DNA from: an uncultured Oscillospiraceae bacterium
Lineage (GTDB): Bacteria > Bacillota > Clostridia > Oscillospirales > Acutalibacteraceae
DNA length: 13,733 nt
Reading direction: 5' to 3'
NCBI GenBank assembly: GCA_959596515.1
Contig: CAUFXR010000074.1
Span: 1 to 13,733 of the forward strand
Below, in pieces: positions 12,774-13,733 of this stretch (positions are counted from its first letter, which is position 1; each line of letters begins with the position of its first letter). Made by a program: the position numbers and the translations under genes. Below the pieces are notes generated by a model. It had not been told where the DNA came from. It saw only the letters and a list, made by a program, of their open reading frames with translations, and did not search any database.

Positions 12774-13466
12774 ATGAACTATTCCCATGAAGTGGAAAAC
12801 ATGTGTACTGTAGCAAAAGGACCTCATCATGGTCCCGCCCCGATCCCGGAAGAGGGAAAATGGGTGAAATCCTACGAGATCAAAGACATTTCCGGCCTGT
12901 CTCACGGCATTGGCTGGTGCGCTCCCCAGCAGGGCGCCTGCAAGCTGACCCTGAACGTCAAGGAGGGCATCGTCCAGGAAGCCCTGGTTGAGACTCTCGG
13001 CTGCTCCGGCATGACCCACTCCGCCGCTATGGCCGCGGAGATCCTGCCCGGCAAAACCCTGCTCGAGTGCCTGAACACCGACCTGGTATGCGACGCCATC
13101 AACGTGGCTATGCGTGAGATCTTCAAGCAGCTGGCCTACGGCCGCAGCCAAACCGCTTTCTCTGAGGATGGCCTGCCCATCGGCGCCAGCCTGGAGGATC
13201 TGGGCAAGGGCCTGCGTTCTCAGGTAGGCACCATGTTCAGCACCACCCTCAAGGGCGTGCGTTACATGGAAATGGCCGAAGGCTATGTCATTTCTATGGC
13301 TCTGGACGAGAACAACGAGGTCATCGGTTATAAGTTCGTGAAGGTTGGCAAGATGCTGGAGGATATCCGCCACGGCGTAAGTCCGGACGAGGCCTACAAG
13401 AAGAATATCGGTCAGTATGGCCGTTATGACGGGGCCGCCAAGTATATCGACCCCAGAGAAGAATAA
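12774..13466 (+). CDS. Iron-sulphur cluster assembly scaffold-like protein (NifU N-domain type)
   Basis: The 230-residue soluble protein resembles the NifU/IscU-like scaffold family that precedes GGGtGRT genes in Clostridia. Cysteines at 11, 49, 56, 77, 99 and 106 include GWCAPQQGAC (47-56) and ETLGCSGMTH (73-82), the latter like the scaffold cluster-binding loop. The C-terminal third (~160-225) has basic and aromatic residues and no obvious extra domain. The ATG at 12774-12776 is chosen because AAGGAG lies seven bases upstream; longer in-frame starts have no ribosome site. The next gene starts 34 bases after its stop, so the two form an operon. It is divergent from mrp, another Fe-S gene. 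The family call is good; true scaffold activity is inferred. Confidence 0.85.
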   Translation: MNYSHEVENMCTVAKGPHHGPAPIPEEGKWVKSYEIKDISGLSHGIGWCAPQQGACKLTLNVKEGIVQEALVETLGCSGMTHSAAMAAEILPGKTLLECLNTDLVCDAINVAMREIFKQLAYGRSQTAFSEDGLPIGASLEDLGKGLRSQVGTMFSTTLKGVRYMEMAEGYVISMALDENNEVIGYKFVKVGKMLEDIRHGVSPDEAYKKNIGQYGRYDGAAKYIDPREE

Positions 13467-13500
13467 GCCGGACCATACCGAAATAAGGAGGACAAGCTAC

Positions 13501-13733
13501 ATGGCTAATGATGTAAAGTTTGAAGGCAAAGAAAGAAGAATGGCCAAAATCGAAAAGTGTCTTGCCGAGTATGGCATCGCCAGCCTGGAGGACGCCCGTG
13601 AACTGTGCCTTTCCAAAAATGTAGATCCCGACGCGATTGTAAAGGGCGTACAGCCCATCGCTTTTGAAAACGCTTCCTGGGCTTATACCCTGGGCTGCGC
13701 CGTCGCCATTAAGAAGAATGTGCAGACCGCTTC
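13501..13733 (+). CDS. GGGtGRT family protein (5' part, runs off the window)
   Basis: Only the first 77 codons are present. The start MANDVKFEGKERRMAKIEKC and later GVQPIAFENASWAYTLGCA match the beginning of GGGtGRT proteins as I recall them; the GGGtGRT motif itself would lie beyond the window. AAGGAGG sits nine bases before the ATG. The family is of unknown function but regularly follows the NifU-like scaffold gene found here, which suggests a shared task in Fe-S metabolism. Confidence 0.8.
   Translation, partial: MANDVKFEGKERRMAKIEKCLAEYGIASLEDARELCLSKNVDPDAIVKGVQPIAFENASWAYTLGCAVAIKKNVQTA

Noticed and set aside
12612..13373. 253-codon minus-strand frame opposite the scaffold-like gene
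   Set aside because: The plus-strand gene has promoter, ribosome site and family match; the antisense frame has none and is a composition effect.

Overview
The window reads as chromosomal DNA of a low-to-moderate-GC Gram-positive anaerobe of the class Clostridia (Lachnospiraceae-like is my best guess). This rests on strong AGGAGG-type ribosome sites, TTGACA/TATAAT-type promoters, and family combinations typical of that group: a DUF4358 lipoprotein with an MBOAT acyltransferase and a DHHW protein, a NifU-like scaffold followed by a GGGtGRT protein, a DUF1653 domain, and an Rrf2 regulator. I see no rRNA, tRNA, CRISPR array, transposase or integrase.

Layout. (1) 1-4460, minus strand: an Rrf2/IscR-like regulator heads a tightly packed run of an unrecognised membrane protein whose 5' end looks frameshifted, a DUF4358 lipoprotein, an AlgI/PatA-type MBOAT O-acyltransferase and a DHHW (AlgX/AlgJ-like SGNH) protein. 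The last three look like a machine that exports acyl groups and attaches them to a cell-surface polymer. Two imperfect ~143-bp tandem copies lie at the end of the run (1-~275). (2) 4466-6690, minus: a Nudix protein with an unusual N-terminal domain overlaps a DAHP synthase gene (aroF) by ATGA; the 3' end of aroF is tandemly duplicated (110-bp period), and a clean terminator lies at 4466-4486. (3) 6825-7540, minus: a monocistronic cytidylate-kinase-like P-loop protein. (4) 7607-9900, plus: a GH13 glycosidase carrying a C-terminal DUF1653 domain, with a long GC-rich leader; a 28-bp tandem array, a diverged copy of its own 3' end and a strong terminator follow. (5) 10084-10985, plus: a membrane-anchored protein with a Ser/Asp-rich linker and a His/Cys-bearing exterior domain. 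(6) 11044-11600: a nested tandem array (31-bp monomers in 123-bp blocks), which on the minus strand reads as a series of intrinsic terminators for mrp. (7) 11627-13733: an Mrp/Nbp35 iron-sulphur ATPase divergent from an iron-sulphur scaffold-like gene and a GGGtGRT gene cut by the window edge.

Gene content is mostly housekeeping or known accessory families. The unusual part is between the genes: three separate genes have a second copy of their own 3' end just downstream, and two unrelated tandem arrays sit at gene ends. I found no convincing new defence or mobile system. The best leads are these 3'-end duplications and arrays, the Nudix/aroF coupling with its degenerate pyrophosphatase-like domain, and the GH13-DUF1653 fusion.
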